Assembly: GCA_001464195.1 (NCBI GenBank) | Contig: LNEY01000023.1 | Span: 1 to 64,000, forward strand | Reading direction: 5' to 3' | Origin: Burkholderiales bacterium Ga0077547 | GTDB lineage: Bacteria > Pseudomonadota > Gammaproteobacteria > Burkholderiales > Burkholderiaceae_C | Length of the DNA stretch: 64,000 nucleotides | Part shown: in pieces, positions 17,174 to 25,678 of the stretch | Numbering within the stretch: the first letter of the stretch is position 1 | Layout: every line of letters begins with the position of its first letter | Program-made: the position numbers and the translations under genes | Notes under the pieces: model-generated | Told to the model about the DNA's origin: nothing | The model's database searches: none | The model's input: the letters and a program-made list of their open reading frames with translations, nothing else

Positions 17174-18057
17174 CCCTTTCGATGTGCGCGCTGTGACATC
17201 TGCCGCGCCAGCAGGCTGTCGCGCCGGCCCATCAGCAGCGACAACACGTAGAAGCTACCGGCCAGCAGCACGATGGCCGGACCTGAAGGCAGATTGGCGT
17301 GGTACGACAACAGCAGGCCACCCCAGCCACTCAGCACCGCGAACAGCGCCGCCACCGCAGCCAGGCTCCACACCTCGGCCGCCCAGAAGCGCGCGGCGGT
17401 GGCCGGGAGCATCATGAGTCCAACAGCCATCAACGTGCCCAGCGCCTGGAAGCCGCCCACGAGGTTCAGCACCAGCAGCGTGAGAAACAGCCCGTGCACC
17501 CAGGCACCGGCATGGCCGAGATGGCGCAGGAAGCCAGGGTCGAAGCACTCGACCACCAAGGGCCGGTAGACCAACGCCAGCGCCAACAGGCTGGCCGTGG
17601 TGATGCCTGCGATCAGCAGCAGCGACGCATCATCGACCGCCAGCACGGTGCCGAAGAGCACGCGCATCAGGTCGACGCTGCTACCGCGCGTCGAGATGAT
17701 CATCACCCCCGCGGCCAGCGCGATCAGGTAGAACGCCGCGAAGCTGGCGTCCTCGCGCTGTGGTGTCAGCCGCGCGACCAAGCCTGCAAGACCAGCGACC
17801 GCCACCGCAGCCACGAAGCCACCGATGCTCATGGCCCAGATCGAGAAGCCGAACATCACGAAGGCGAGCGCCGCCCCGGGCAGCAGGGCGTGCGCAATCG
17901 CGTCCCCGACCAGGCTCATGCGACGCAAAACCAGCAGCGTGCCGATCGGCCCACAGCTCAGGCCGAGCGCCAGGCAAGCGACCAGCGCACGGCGCATGAA
18001 CCCGAATTCGACAAAGGGTTGAATCAGCAGCGCGTGCAGCGTGGCCAGCAGCGTCAT
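17170..18057 (-). CDS. znuB: Zinc ABC transporter permease
   Basis: This 295-residue inner-membrane protein has about eight to nine helices and belongs to the ABC-3 family of metal permeases. Conserved segments include LVLRRMSLVGDAIAHALLPG and LVGGFQALGTLMAVGLMMLP. It forms the membrane channel with the ZnuC ATPase and receives zinc from ZnuA. The start at 18057 overlaps the znuC stop as ATGA, and its own stop overlaps the znuA start in the same manner, which indicates tight translational coupling. A longer reading upstream adds 14 residues without membrane character. Confidence 0.93.
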   Translation of the reverse strand: MTLLATLHALLIQPFVEFGFMRRALVACLALGLSCGPIGTLLVLRRMSLVGDAIAHALLPGAALAFVMFGFSIWAMSIGGFVAAVAVAGLAGLVARLTPQREDASFAAFYLIALAAGVMIISTRGSSVDLMRVLFGTVLAVDDASLLLIAGITTASLLALALVYRPLVVECFDPGFLRHLGHAGAWVHGLFLTLLVLNLVGGFQALGTLMAVGLMMLPATAARFWAAEVWSLAAVAALFAVLSGWGGLLLSYHANLPSGPAIVLLAGSFYVLSLLMGRRDSLLARQMSQRAHRKG

Positions 18058-18872
18058 GACGCCCCTCTCGATTCGGTGACCGCATGAGGCACCGCACACC
18101 AGTCAGCGTGCTCATCCCATTGCTCGGCCATCTGCTGGGCCCGCATCAGGTGTTTCGGGATCAGCACCTCGTCCGTCGGGCCATGCGCCACGCATTCGCG
18201 TGCCAGCAACAACGACATCGGGAAGTGTTCGCGCACCTGCGCGAGGTCGTGCAATACCGCGATCACCGTGCGGCCTTCGGCGTGCCAGTGCAGCACCAGA
18301 CGCATCAGGTCAGCGGTGGTACGGGTGTCGATCGCGTTGAAGGGCTCATCGAGCAGGATCACTGGCGCGTCCTGCATCAGCACCCGTGCGAAGAGCACGC
18401 GCTGGAACTGGCCGACCGACAACTCCGAGATCAGCCGATGCTCGAAACCGATCAGCCCGACCAATGTCAGCGCCCGAAGTGCGGCCTGCCGTTGCGCTGC
18501 CGTGGCGCCACGAAACCAGCCGATGCGTGGCCAGGCCCCCAGCATCACCACATCGAGCACGCCGAGCGGAAAACTCCGGTCGATGCCTGATTGCTGCGGC
18601 ATGTAGGCCAGTCCGCCGCGCCTCAGGCCGCCAGTGCGCACCCGTCCGGTGCTGGGCTGCACACGGCCGGTCAGCGCGTCCAGCAGCGAGCTCTTGCCAG
18701 CACCGTTCGGACCGATCACTGCGGTGAGTGAGCCGGGCTCGAAGCGGCAGCTGACGTGGTGCACGGCGGGGTGCTGGCGGTAGCTGACCGTGAGGTCTTC
18801 GACCGTGATGGCCGGTGGCTGTACCGCCGACGTGTCGGTGGCGGCGTGGATGACCGACTCGATCGTGCTCAT
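18054..18872 (-). CDS. znuC: Zinc ABC transporter ATP-binding protein
   Basis: This 272-residue ATPase has Walker A (VIGPNGAGKSSLLDALTG), the Q-loop (YMPQQSGIDRSFP), the signature ELSVGQFQRVLFARVL and Walker B (PVILLDEPFNAID) with the switch histidine in AVLHDLAQVREHFP. In the signature, SVGQ replaces the usual SGGQ, a variation known in this metal subgroup. It powers import through ZnuB. The start at 18872 overlaps the stop of the His-rich gene (ATGA). The short N-terminal extension before the ABC core (about 22 residues) is unassigned. Confidence 0.93.
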   Translation of the reverse strand: MSTIESVIHAATDTSAVQPPAITVEDLTVSYRQHPAVHHVSCRFEPGSLTAVIGPNGAGKSSLLDALTGRVQPSTGRVRTGGLRRGGLAYMPQQSGIDRSFPLGVLDVVMLGAWPRIGWFRGATAAQRQAALRALTLVGLIGFEHRLISELSVGQFQRVLFARVLMQDAPVILLDEPFNAIDTRTTADLMRLVLHWHAEGRTVIAVLHDLAQVREHFPMSLLLARECVAHGPTDEVLIPKHLMRAQQMAEQWDEHADWCAVPHAVTESRGAS

Positions 18873-19159
18873 GGTGTACCGGAGAGTGCCCAGGCGACGG
18901 CGGCCCAAAGGAGCACGGTCAGCACCACCGCGCCGGCCAGTCGCCAGGGCGCCGAACTCATCAGCAGGCTGGAACGCGGCTCGCCGGCCGCAGCGGCCGG
19001 TGGTGCCTTGGGCGCATGGGAGTGTTCACCATGGTCGTGGGCATGTGGATGCGAGTGCTCATGCGGATGCGAGTGGCCATGTGCGTGCACGTGAGGATGG
19101 TCATCTGTGTGTGCGTGGTGAGATGCAGCCCCACCCAGCGGTCGGACGTCGGGCTTCAT
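18869..19159 (-). CDS. His-rich, C-terminally anchored small protein of the zinc operon
   Basis: This 96-residue protein has 17 histidines within its first 50 residues, in alternating pairs such as HAHGHSHPHEHSHPHAHDHG. An Ala/Pro linker follows, then one helix (WRLAGAVVLTVLLWAAVAWA) near the C-terminus. There is no signal peptide. The arginine before the helix and the uncharged tail suggest the histidines face the cytoplasm. It overlaps zur upstream and znuC downstream by ATGA junctions, so it is made with them. A role in buffering or handing over incoming zinc, or in tuning Zur, is inferred. I do not recognise a named family. Confidence 0.75.
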   Translation of the reverse strand: MKPDVRPLGGAASHHAHTDDHPHVHAHGHSHPHEHSHPHAHDHGEHSHAPKAPPAAAAGEPRSSLLMSSAPWRLAGAVVLTVLLWAAVAWALSGTP

Positions 19160-19626
19160 GCGGATGCTCCGTTCACGCAGCTGGCGCAGCGACCGCGTAG
19201 GGTCAGGTCGTGGCGCTGCACCTCAAAACCGGGTGGTGCCAGGTCATTCATCGGCCCAGGGCAGGCATGGATTGGAAACACACGATCGCAAGCGGTGCAA
19301 TGGAAGTGGTGATGGTGCTCAGGGATCGCATCGGCCGGCGATGCGTGAAGGTGATGCCGCGCAGCATGCGAATCATCGTGGTGAACAGCGTCGGCCCGCA
19401 CGTTGGCGCTGGCGGCCACTTCGAAGCGTGGCGGTTGCCCCGGTAACTCAACGCGGACGATGTCGCCGGCGTCTTGCAAACCCTTGATCTGACGGTAGAC
19501 CGTCGACAAGTTCAGGCTGGGGACGGCCGTCTTGGCGCGCTCCAGCAGCTCCTGCGGACTCAGCGCTTGCCCGCTGCGTGCCAGGGCATCGACGACCGCT
19601 TGGCGTTGGCGGGTGAGGCGTTCCAT
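19156..19626 (-). CDS. zur: Zinc uptake regulator, Fur family
   Basis: This 156-residue repressor has the winged-helix of the Fur family (ALSPQELLERAKTAVPSLNL then STVYRQIKGLQDAGDIVRV). The metal-binding half has HHHHFHCTACDRVFPI and the second structural-zinc pair CASC near the end, which together form the Cys4 zinc site. An additional His-rich loop (HHDDSHAARHHLH, about 82-94) is unusual. Zinc specificity is inferred from the downstream znu genes. It is the first gene of the operon and lies directly behind a long palindrome, which suggests autoregulation. The stop overlaps the start of the His-rich gene. Confidence 0.92.
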   Translation of the reverse strand: MERLTRQRQAVVDALARSGQALSPQELLERAKTAVPSLNLSTVYRQIKGLQDAGDIVRVELPGQPPRFEVAASANVRADAVHHDDSHAARHHLHASPADAIPEHHHHFHCTACDRVFPIHACPGPMNDLAPPGFEVQRHDLTLRGRCASCVNGASA

Positions 19627-19633
19627 TTCGCAA

Positions 19634-19655
19634 TGCTAATGCAATTGCATTAGCA
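19634..19655. promoter_or_regulatory. Probable Zur operator: 22-bp perfect palindrome
   Basis: The half-site TGCTAATGCAA is followed at once by its exact reverse complement. The site begins 7 bp upstream of the zur start codon and lies in the 84-bp gap after the kefC-like stop. Fur-family operators are AT-rich palindromes of about this size, so it is the best candidate for Zur binding and repression of the whole zur-znu operon. Its closeness to the start codon suggests a very short leader; no strong ribosome site is seen. Confidence 0.82.
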
Positions 19656-19710
19656 ATAGAGCTGGGGTGGGCCCTCGAACCGGAGTCGAATGGCTCTCAG
19701 GCGCTCGCGC

Positions 19711-21606
19711 TCAGGTGTCGTCAAAGGGTGCTGGCGCCGGAGCGGCCTCGGGATTCCTGCCCTGGGCGTCCCAGCCCCGCTTCTGGCGCACGGCCCTGGC
19801 CTCCTCGCGCTCCTGCGCGAACAACTCTTCAAGTTGTTGTCGGCCGGTCTTGGCATTCGCAACCCGCCAGGCCTCGTCGCGCCAGTTGGGCGCGGCGGCG
19901 TCCAACTGGGCCAGGTTGTGGCGGCGGAAGCGCAGCGCCAACGTGCGCGCCTGGTGTGGTTGCCAGCCCATCGCCTCAAGCACGCTGCGCGCGCTCATCA
20001 GCGCCGAGTCCAGTGTCTCGCGCTCGATCAACTGCACGCCCAGATCCCGCAGCGCGTAGTAGTGCTGCACATTGCGAGCTCGGGCAATGACGGTGAGCTG
20101 CGGAAAGTGTTCGCGCGCCATTTCCGCCAACTTCAGGCTTTGCGTCACATCGTCGATGGCCAGCACCAGCACGCGCGCACTGGCTGCGCCGGCGGTGCGC
20201 AGCAGGTCGAGCCGGGTGGCATCGCCGTAGAACACCCGCCAGCCGAATTTGCGCAGCGCCTCGACCGCTTCGGCGTCGTGATCAAGCACGGTGGCCTTGA
20301 GGCCATTCGCATACAACAAGCGGCCGACGATCTGCCCATAGCGACCGAAGCCCGCGATGATGATCGGCGCTTCCTGCGGCTCGTTGATTTCGGGCATGGC
20401 CGTTGTTTGTTCGCGCAGGCTGCGCTCCAGCCGAGGCGCAATCACCCGGTCGGCGATCACCAGCAGCAGCGGACTCAACAGCATCGACAGCGCCACCGTG
20501 GCGACCAACAGCGACGACGCCCCGTTGCTGATCACCCCCGCCTGCGCTGCGGCCTGAAACACGACGAAGCCGAATTCGCCGCCCTGCGCCAGCAGGATGA
20601 TGAACACCGGCCGCTCCAGCAGCGGCAACTGCATCAGCCTTGCCATGCCCCACAGCACCAGCGCCTTCACAGCCAGAAAGCCAACCAGAAGCGCAGCGAC
20701 CAAGCCGGGCTGCTGCAGCACCACGGCGAAGTCGATCGTCATGCCGACCGCCATGAAAAACAGGCCGAGGAGCAGGCCCTTGAAAGGCTCCAGATCGGTC
20801 TCGAGCTCGCGCCGGTATTCGCTCTCGGCGAGCAGGACGCCTGCCAGAAAAGCACCGAGCGCCATCGACAACCCGACCGACTGCATCAGCGCGGCGGTGG
20901 CCACCACCAACAGCAGCGCCGCCGCCGTGAATATCTCGGGCGTCGCGCTGCCGGCGATCCAGCGCAGCGCCGGACGCAGCAGCAGTCGGCCGCCGAAGAC
21001 AATCGCTGCGATCACCGCGATGGCCTTGCCGGCGGCCAGCCAGTTGGCGGCGCCGTCGCTGCCGTGTGGTCCCACGCTGCCAGTCGCCTGCACCGCCAGC
21101 AAAGGCAACAGCGCCAGGATCGGGATCGCCGCCACGTCCTGGAGCAGCGCGACGCTCAGCACGCTCTGGCCGGAAGTGGTGGGTGTCAGGTTGCGCTCTG
21201 CGAGCACGGCCAGACCAATGGCGGTCGACGACAGCGCCAGGCCCAGCGCGGCCACCAGCGCAAGCCGGGCATCGCTGCCGCAGGCGATGCCCACACCCAC
21301 CATCAAGGCGGCCGAGCCAAAGAGCTGGACGCTGCCCCAGCCGAAGATCGGCTTGCGCAGTGTCCACAGCCTTTTCGGTTCAAGTTCGAGGCCGACCAGG
21401 AACAGCATCAGCACGACCCCGAACTCGGCGAAGTGCAGGATGTCCTGCGGATCGGTGACCAGCTTCAGCCCCCAGGGCCCGATCACGATGCCAGCCCCCA
21501 GATAGCCAATGATCGCGCCCAGTCCCAGCAGCCGCGCGAGCGGTACCGCCAACACCGCAGCAGCCAGGTAGACCAGGGCGCTGCTGAGCCAGGTTGTGTG
21601 CTCCAT
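19711..21606 (-). CDS. Potassium/proton antiporter, Kef (CPA2) family
   Basis: The 631-residue protein has about twelve membrane helices (about 5-385), with family segments LGLGAIIGYLGAGIVIGPWG, LGLALSSTAIGLAVL and ALGAFLAGVLLAESEYR. A cytoplasmic RCK/TrkA-N domain then starts at about residue 405, with the nucleotide-binding glycine motif IIIAGFGRYGQIVGRLL. A charged C-terminal tail rich in Arg and Glu follows. It probably expels K+ under glutathione-adduct control, as in E. coli KefB and KefC. The start at 21606 is shared with the last base region of the kefF-like stop (TGATG), so the two are coupled. KefB or KefC cannot be told apart here. Confidence 0.9.
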   Translation of the reverse strand: MEHTTWLSSALVYLAAAVLAVPLARLLGLGAIIGYLGAGIVIGPWGLKLVTDPQDILHFAEFGVVLMLFLVGLELEPKRLWTLRKPIFGWGSVQLFGSAALMVGVGIACGSDARLALVAALGLALSSTAIGLAVLAERNLTPTTSGQSVLSVALLQDVAAIPILALLPLLAVQATGSVGPHGSDGAANWLAAGKAIAVIAAIVFGGRLLLRPALRWIAGSATPEIFTAAALLLVVATAALMQSVGLSMALGAFLAGVLLAESEYRRELETDLEPFKGLLLGLFFMAVGMTIDFAVVLQQPGLVAALLVGFLAVKALVLWGMARLMQLPLLERPVFIILLAQGGEFGFVVFQAAAQAGVISNGASSLLVATVALSMLLSPLLLVIADRVIAPRLERSLREQTTAMPEINEPQEAPIIIAGFGRYGQIVGRLLYANGLKATVLDHDAEAVEALRKFGWRVFYGDATRLDLLRTAGAASARVLVLAIDDVTQSLKLAEMAREHFPQLTVIARARNVQHYYALRDLGVQLIERETLDSALMSARSVLEAMGWQPHQARTLALRFRRHNLAQLDAAAPNWRDEAWRVANAKTGRQQLEELFAQEREEARAVRQKRGWDAQGRNPEAAPAPAPFDDT

Positions 21607-22298
21607 CAGGCGGCTCCGCCGGTGCTTGCCGCGGGAGACACCGGCACTGCCTCGTTCGGGCGTGCCAGCGGTGGCACGACACAGGCGGGGCATTCGGCGA
21701 GATCGGCCAGTTCAGGCCAATCGGGGTAGCTCGCCAGCCGCTGCGTGTACATCGCGGCGTGGGCGTCGAGTTCGGGCTCGTCCACGCGGTGCGCGCCGTG
21801 CAGCAGCAGGGGTGGCAGAAAGCGCATGCCGCAGAGCGTGGCGGCCTGTTCGTAGGGCGGCAAGAAGGCATCGAAGAAGTAACGGTTGTGGCCGCTCGGG
21901 TGGTAGGCCTCCTCGGGGCTGCCGGTGGAGGCGACCAGCCAGAGATGCTTGCCAGCCAGTGCATGCCCGCCGGGCCCGTAAGCCCAGCCAAAGCCCAGCA
22001 CCTCGTCGAGCCACAACTTCATCAGCGGCGGCATGCCGTACCAGTGGATCGGGTGTTGCCACACCACCAGTTGTGCGGTGGCCAGCACCGATCGCTCAGC
22101 CTGCACATCGATCAGGTAGTCGGGGTACAGCGCGTAGAGATCACGCACCACGATGCGTGCGGGCACTGCGCCAGCGCCGTCGAGCGCTGCCACGGCATGC
22201 AGCAAACGCTGATTGATGCGTGACTGCTCCAGGGACGGGTGGGCGACGAGCACCAGCACCTCGGGTGCAGTGGACACGGGATCAGCGGAAGGCGCCAT
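21606..22298 (-). CDS. NAD(P)H-dependent quinone oxidoreductase, KefF-like flavodoxin fold
   Basis: This 230-residue protein has the flavodoxin-2 fold: VLVLVAHPSLEQSRINQRLL at the N-terminus, VWQHPIHWYGMPPLMKLWLD in the middle and LVASTGSPEEAYHPSGHNRY after it. These match KefF and KefG, which reduce quinones and also activate the Kef channel. The gene is coupled to the antiporter by TGATG. Its C-terminal 30 residues (Pro/Ala rich) go beyond the usual length. The ATG at 22298 is chosen as the first that gives the flavodoxin strand soon afterwards; the longer frame upstream is antisense to the ParA gene. Confidence 0.87.
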   Translation of the reverse strand: MAPSADPVSTAPEVLVLVAHPSLEQSRINQRLLHAVAALDGAGAVPARIVVRDLYALYPDYLIDVQAERSVLATAQLVVWQHPIHWYGMPPLMKLWLDEVLGFGWAYGPGGHALAGKHLWLVASTGSPEEAYHPSGHNRYFFDAFLPPYEQAATLCGMRFLPPLLLHGAHRVDEPELDAHAAMYTQRLASYPDWPELADLAECPACVVPPLARPNEAVPVSPAASTGGAA

Positions 22299-22412
22299 GA
22301 CGGACCCAAGTGAAGCAAGCGGGATGGAGAGATGCAACAGCTGCCCGCAAACCGCAGGCCAGCCGGAACCCGCCGCTAACATAACGTGATTCCAGGGAGG
22401 CGGGAGTCGAAC

Positions 22413-23030
22413 ATGCCGGTGATCGTGGTCGCCAATCCGAAGGGGGGTGTGGGCAAGAGCACGCTCTCCACCAATGTCGCGGGCTATTTCGCGTCGCAGG
22501 GCAAGGCGGTGATGCTGGGCGACATCGATCGCCAGCAGTCGGCGCGCACCTGGCTGGGCTTGCGTCCGCCGACCGCCGCAGGCATCAGCGCCTGGGATAC
22601 CGTGGACGATGCGCGGGTGCGCACGCCCAAGGGCACCACCCATGTGGTGCTGGACACCCCAGCCGGTTTGCACGGCAAGCGGCTCGATGAGGTCCTGAAG
22701 ATCGCCACGCATGTGCTGGTGCCGCTGCAGCCCAGCATTTTCGACATCCACGCGACGCACGATTTTCTGGTGCGCCTGGCCGAGCACAAACGGTCAGAGA
22801 AGCTGCGGGTCGGCCTCGTGGGCATGCGATCGCGAGACGGCACGATCTCGGCGGATCAGCTCAAGACCTTTCTCGGTCAGCAGTCCTTTCCGGTGGTGAC
22901 GCATCTCCGCGACACCCAGAACTATGTTCATCTGGCGGCACACGGCCTGACGCTGTGGGATGTGGCACCCAGCCGCGTCGAGCGTGATCTCGAGCAATGG
23001 CGACCCCTCACTCAGTGGATTGAGGCTTGA
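22413..23030 (+). CDS. Orphan ParA/MipZ-like ATPase
   Basis: This 205-residue P-loop ATPase has the deviant Walker A motif VANPKGGVGKSTLSTN (residues 6-21) and the switch motif VLDTPAGLHGKRLD. The aspartate in LGDIDRQQSARTW follows the ParA pattern. Proteins of this small type act in positioning of cell structures or plasmid/chromosome segregation. No parB-like gene or repeat array lies nearby, so the cargo is unknown. The start is backed by GGGAG 6 nt upstream. It lies 109 bp before a response regulator gene on the same strand. Positioning of chemotaxis or secretion machinery is possible, but nothing here shows it. Confidence 0.85.
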   Translation: MPVIVVANPKGGVGKSTLSTNVAGYFASQGKAVMLGDIDRQQSARTWLGLRPPTAAGISAWDTVDDARVRTPKGTTHVVLDTPAGLHGKRLDEVLKIATHVLVPLQPSIFDIHATHDFLVRLAEHKRSEKLRVGLVGMRSRDGTISADQLKTFLGQQSFPVVTHLRDTQNYVHLAAHGLTLWDVAPSRVERDLEQWRPLTQWIEA

Positions 23031-23139
23031 TCACGACGCGAATGCCCCCGTTTGGGGGCCTGCACGCCTCGCTGCGACCCAGCCATGCCGCGGTTCGCTG
23101 ACTTAGGATCTGGCGGGTGTTGATCCAGAAGGAGCCACC

Positions 23140-23859
23140 ATGAAGGTCTTGCTCATCGACGACCACCCGCTGATCCTGTCGGCGCTTCAAACCATCATCC
23201 AGGGGCTGAGCGACAACGTCAGTGTGGTCGCGGCCAGCACGGCGCGCATGGCCCGCGACACCTTGGCGCACGACAGCGCCTTCGACCTCGTTCTGCTCGA
23301 TCTGCGCCTGGGCGATGCCAATGGATTCGACGTGCTCACCGAGTTCCGCGCCGCCTATCCGTCCTTGCCGGTGGTGGTGGTGTCGGCGAGCGACCGCACC
23401 AGCGACGTGATCCGGGCCATCGACCTCGGTGCCATGGGATTCGTACCGAAGCGGTCTTCCAACGACACCCTGTTCGAAGCGCTGAGCATGGTGATGTCAG
23501 GTGGCATCTATGTGCCGCCGATGAACATGGGCGACGAAAGCGGATCTGCCGATCGCTATGACGACGAGCCCAGTTCGGTGCGCCAGCGTGCCCACGACGA
23601 AGGTTTCCAGACCCACGCGCCACTCGACTCGCTCGGTCTGACACCGCGGCAGACCGAGGTGCTGGGCCTGCTGCTACAGGGAAAGCCGAATAAGTTGATT
23701 GCGCGCGACCTGAATCTGTCGGTGGAGACAGTCAAGGACCACGTTGCGGCGGTGTTGCGAACCCTCAACGTCAGCTCGCGCACGCAGGCGGTGCTGGCGG
23801 TGGGGCAGATGTCGCGCCAGCAAGGTGGCTTGCATGGCTGGAGAAAGAGCAGCCGATGA
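23140..23859 (+). CDS. Response regulator, NarL/FixJ type
   Basis: The 239-residue protein has a receiver (1-125) with D7/D8 and phospho-acceptor D54 (LVLLDLRLGDANGFD), a linker of about 45 residues, and a LuxR helix-turn-helix at about 175-230 (LTPRQTEVLGLLLQGKPNKL). The start is well supported (gaaggagccaccATG). The gene overlaps the following kinase gene by ATGA and is therefore its expected partner. DNA targets are not visible. The nearest plausible client on this strand is ureD, but that is only a guess from position. Confidence 0.9.
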   Translation: MKVLLIDDHPLILSALQTIIQGLSDNVSVVAASTARMARDTLAHDSAFDLVLLDLRLGDANGFDVLTEFRAAYPSLPVVVVSASDRTSDVIRAIDLGAMGFVPKRSSNDTLFEALSMVMSGGIYVPPMNMGDESGSADRYDDEPSSVRQRAHDEGFQTHAPLDSLGLTPRQTEVLGLLLQGKPNKLIARDLNLSVETVKDHVAAVLRTLNVSSRTQAVLAVGQMSRQQGGLHGWRKSSR

Positions 23860-25664
23860 CCCCGGTGCCGGCATCCTCGTCCATCGAGCTGTCGGCGTCA
23901 TCGCTGCCTGAGGAGGTACGCAGCTCGTTCGATTACCTGCCGGCGCAGTTGGCAGGCAATGTGGCGGGCATCAGCGTCATCCTGATGATCTTCTGGACCA
24001 GCACGCCAGCCTCGGTGATGCTGCCTTGGCTGTCGGCGTTTGCAGTGATGTGGTTGGCACGTCTGTGGCTGCTGCAACGATTCAAGCAGGCCACGCCTAG
24101 TTCGTTGGTGGACTGGCAGCGCTGGCGGGCGCTGTGGAACATCGGCACGCTGACATCGGGGGCGCTGTGGGGTGCCACCGCGTGGATCTTCTACCTGCGG
24201 GGCGGTCACGTGCAGCAGATCGCACTGATCATCACCGTCTACACCTTCTGCATCGCCGTGGTGCCGGTACTGGCGACACAGCCCCGGGTGTATCTGTTGT
24301 TCTCGGCGCTGTGTTTCGTCCCGATGGCAGCCCGTGTGGCCACCGATGGCACCCCCGACAGCTACCGGCTCGCGGGTATTCTGCTGCTGATTTTTTCGCT
24401 GAGCACCTTGCTCGCTCGCACCTACCGCCAGGCGCTGCAGCGGGTGCTGGAATTGAAATTGCAAGCCGACCATCTGTTGTCGCAGCTGCGCGTCGAGAAG
24501 CTCGCCGCCGACGCCGCGCGGCAAGAGGCCGAAGTTGCCAACCGCGCGAAAACGCAGTTCTTCACGGCGGCGAGCCATGATCTGCGCCAGCCTCTGCATG
24601 CGATGGGGCTGTTCGCCGAGGCGCTGCGTCAGAAGAACCACGACGTCGAGGTTGCGCACCTGGTCAACAGCATCAACGAATCGGTCGATGCACTGGAAGG
24701 TCTGTTTTCCGAATTGCTCGACATCACCCGCATCGACAGCGGCGGCATCGAAGCCCATCCGCAGCACTTCCCCTTGGCAGATCTGTACCGCAAGCTGCGG
24801 CTGCATTTCGAGCCTGCGGCGTTCGAGAAAGGCCTGGCCCTGCGTTTTCGCGGAGGGCGGCATGTGGTCCATGCTGACCCGCTGCTGGTGGAACGCATCC
24901 TGCGCAACTTGGTCTCGAACGCCATTCGATACACCAGCGATGGCACGGTGCTGGTCGGTTGCCGCCGCCGTGGCGACCACCTTCGGCTGCAGGTCTGGGA
25001 CACCGGTCCGGGTATCGCCGAGGATCAGCAGTCACGCGTCTTCGAGGAGTTCTATCAGGTACCGCATGGTCCGCGCGCCGAGCCCCATCAGCGCAAGGGA
25101 CTGGGCCTGGGCCTCGCCATCGTCAAGCGACTGGCCGATCTGATGGGCGCCCGGGTCTCGCTTCGTTCACAACTGGGCCAGGGAACGGTCTTCACCCTTG
25201 AACTGCCGCTGGGTAAGCAGGCTCCGCAAGCGCAGCCCCTGCTTTCTGGCAAGGGATTGCACGGCCTGACCCTGGCAGGCCGAACGATTGTGGTTGTCGA
25301 AGACGAGACGGCGGTGTTGAGCGCGCTTGAAGCCTTGCTGCAGGGTTGGGGCGCAAGCATCCTGGCGTTCGACACCGTGGCGGCCTGCCGTGCCTGGGCG
25401 CAGAACGCCCCTGGCTCGATGCCCGCGCCCGATTTGCTCATCGTCGACTACAGACTCGAGAACGGCATGACGGGTGCCGATGCCTTGGCGCTGCTGCGGG
25501 AGCGATTCGGCGCGGATCTGCCGGCCATCGTCATCACAGGCAGCACGATGTCGTCGCTGGACCTGGAGGCACAGCAGAAGAACTTCCACCTGCTGATCAA
25601 GCCCGTGGTGCCGAACAAGCTGCGCGCCATGATCGCGTTCAAGCTCGGCGTGAAGACAGGCTGA
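23856..25664 (+). CDS. Hybrid sensor histidine kinase with C-terminal receiver
   Basis: This 602-residue kinase has about six to seven helices in the first 185 residues (an integral membrane sensor), then a coiled coil, and the phospho-accepting H241 in FFTAASHDLRQPLHAMGLFA, the sequence type seen in AgrC-unrelated, RcsC-like hybrid kinases. ATP-binding motifs are ILRNLVSNAIRYT, WDTGPGIAED and GLGLGLAIVKRL. A receiver begins at about residue 475 with phospho-acceptor D531 (LLIVDYRLENGMTGADAL). Its start overlaps the regulator stop by ATGA. The signal is unknown. It ends 14 nt before ureD, so the three may be read together. Confidence 0.9.
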   Translation: MTPVPASSSIELSASSLPEEVRSSFDYLPAQLAGNVAGISVILMIFWTSTPASVMLPWLSAFAVMWLARLWLLQRFKQATPSSLVDWQRWRALWNIGTLTSGALWGATAWIFYLRGGHVQQIALIITVYTFCIAVVPVLATQPRVYLLFSALCFVPMAARVATDGTPDSYRLAGILLLIFSLSTLLARTYRQALQRVLELKLQADHLLSQLRVEKLAADAARQEAEVANRAKTQFFTAASHDLRQPLHAMGLFAEALRQKNHDVEVAHLVNSINESVDALEGLFSELLDITRIDSGGIEAHPQHFPLADLYRKLRLHFEPAAFEKGLALRFRGGRHVVHADPLLVERILRNLVSNAIRYTSDGTVLVGCRRRGDHLRLQVWDTGPGIAEDQQSRVFEEFYQVPHGPRAEPHQRKGLGLGLAIVKRLADLMGARVSLRSQLGQGTVFTLELPLGKQAPQAQPLLSGKGLHGLTLAGRTIVVVEDETAVLSALEALLQGWGASILAFDTVAACRAWAQNAPGSMPAPDLLIVDYRLENGMTGADALALLRERFGADLPAIVITGSTMSSLDLEAQQKNFHLLIKPVVPNKLRAMIAFKLGVKTG

Positions 25665-25678
25665 GGGCGCTGCAAACC

